Below, piece after piece: positions 5,306 to 5,606 of a stretch of 5,606 nucleotides of DNA. Every line of letters starts with the position of its first letter. The first letter of the stretch is position 1. Source of the DNA: Marinosulfonomonas sp. (lineage in GTDB: Bacteria; Pseudomonadota; Alphaproteobacteria; Rhodobacterales; Rhodobacteraceae); assembly GCA_002732995.1 (NCBI GenBank), contig NVTS01000027.1:17717-23322 (forward strand), written 5' to 3'. The notes under the pieces are model-generated. The model saw nothing but the letters and a program-made list of their open reading frames with translations. It was not told where the DNA came from and searched no databases. The position numbers were made by a program, and so were the translations under genes.

Positions 5306-5606
5306 ATGAAAAAAGCGCTTATCACCGGCATCACCGGACAGGACGGGTCTTATCTGGCTGAACTTCTGCTTGAAAAAGGCTACGAGGTTCACGGGATCAA
5401 ACGCCGCGCATCCTCGTTCAACACCCAGCGGATCGACCATATTTTCCAGGATCTGCACGGTACCAATGTGCGCTTTAAGCTGCATTACGGCGATGTCACC
5501 GACAGCTCGAATCTAACCCGTATCATCTCTGAAATTCAGCCTGACGAAGTGTATAATCTCGCGGCACAATCCCATGTTGCGGTCAGCTTTGAAGCTCCGG
5601 AATACA
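5306..5606 (+). CDS. gmd: GDP-mannose 4,6-dehydratase, N-terminal part (cut by window edge)
   Basis: Gmd converts GDP-D-mannose to GDP-4-keto-6-deoxymannose, the first step toward GDP-fucose, GDP-rhamnose and related sugars for surface polysaccharides. It is a cytoplasmic NADP-dependent short-chain dehydrogenase. The first 100 residues are visible and are near-canonical: [20 protein letters not shown] (8-27) with the GxxGxxG dinucleotide loop, [17 protein letters not shown] (30-46) with the NADP-phosphate-binding arginines, [16 protein letters not shown] (59-74) and [13 protein letters not shown] (84-96). About 250 further residues would lie beyond the edge. ATG 5306 is preceded by AGTGAG nine bases upstream. 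Codon use is that of a healthy gene, in contrast to the degraded stretch before it. A partner reductase (fcl) or rmd often follows gmd but cannot be seen here. Confidence 0.96.
   Translation, partial: MKKALITGITGQDGSYLAELLLEKGYEVHGIKRRASSFNTQRIDHIFQDLHGTNVRFKLHYGDVTDSSNLTRIISEIQPDEVYNLAAQSHVAVSFEAPEY

Noticed and set aside
1..5606. A new defence, toxin-antitoxin, phage or CRISPR-like system
   Set aside because: No repeat array, nuclease, toxin-like small gene pair, integrase or transposase could be found; all intact genes belong to well known metabolic, transport or sugar-nucleotide families.

Overview
The window looks like chromosomal DNA of an alphaproteobacterium, most likely of the Rhodobacterales/Roseobacter group. 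This rests on GC-rich coding sequence (one azlC line counted by hand is 39 of 60 G/C), a fused MobB-MoeA protein as I recall it from that group, and the general style of the proteins. The genus cannot be fixed from the sequence.

Layout: (1) Bases 1-105 hold the last 34 codons of an unrecognised plus-strand reading frame that converges on, and overlaps by 2-3 bases, the end of the next operon. (2) Bases 102-3384, minus strand, form a compact three-gene molybdenum-cofactor operon read fdhD -> mobA -> mobB-moeA, with both junctions overlapping. MoeA inserts molybdate into molybdopterin, MobA adds GMP to make the guanine dinucleotide cofactor with MobB as GTP-binding partner, and FdhD passes sulfur to the cofactor of formate dehydrogenase. 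The operon therefore covers the last steps of making active bis-MGD enzymes such as formate dehydrogenase. The FdhD copy has only one cysteine where the E. coli protein has CxxC. (3) A 58-base divergent gap (3385-3442) separates this operon from azlC-azlD (3443-4473, plus strand), a two-subunit branched-chain amino acid exporter with an ATGA overlap. (4) Bases 4474-5305 contain no intact gene and are locally much more AT-rich. They hold the 5'-truncated end of a family 2 glycosyltransferase and, in the same frame directly after its stop codon, a tentative remnant of a WecG/TagA-type glycosyltransferase C-terminus. (5) From 5306 the window enters gmd, GDP-mannose 4,6-dehydratase, cut by the right edge.

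The right end thus looks like the border of a surface-polysaccharide gene cluster against ordinary housekeeping genes, with decayed glycosyltransferase scraps at the junction. I found no CRISPR array, tRNA, rRNA or intact mobile element, and nothing that I would call a new biological system. The items most worth a second look are the single-cysteine FdhD and the glycosyltransferase graveyard before gmd.
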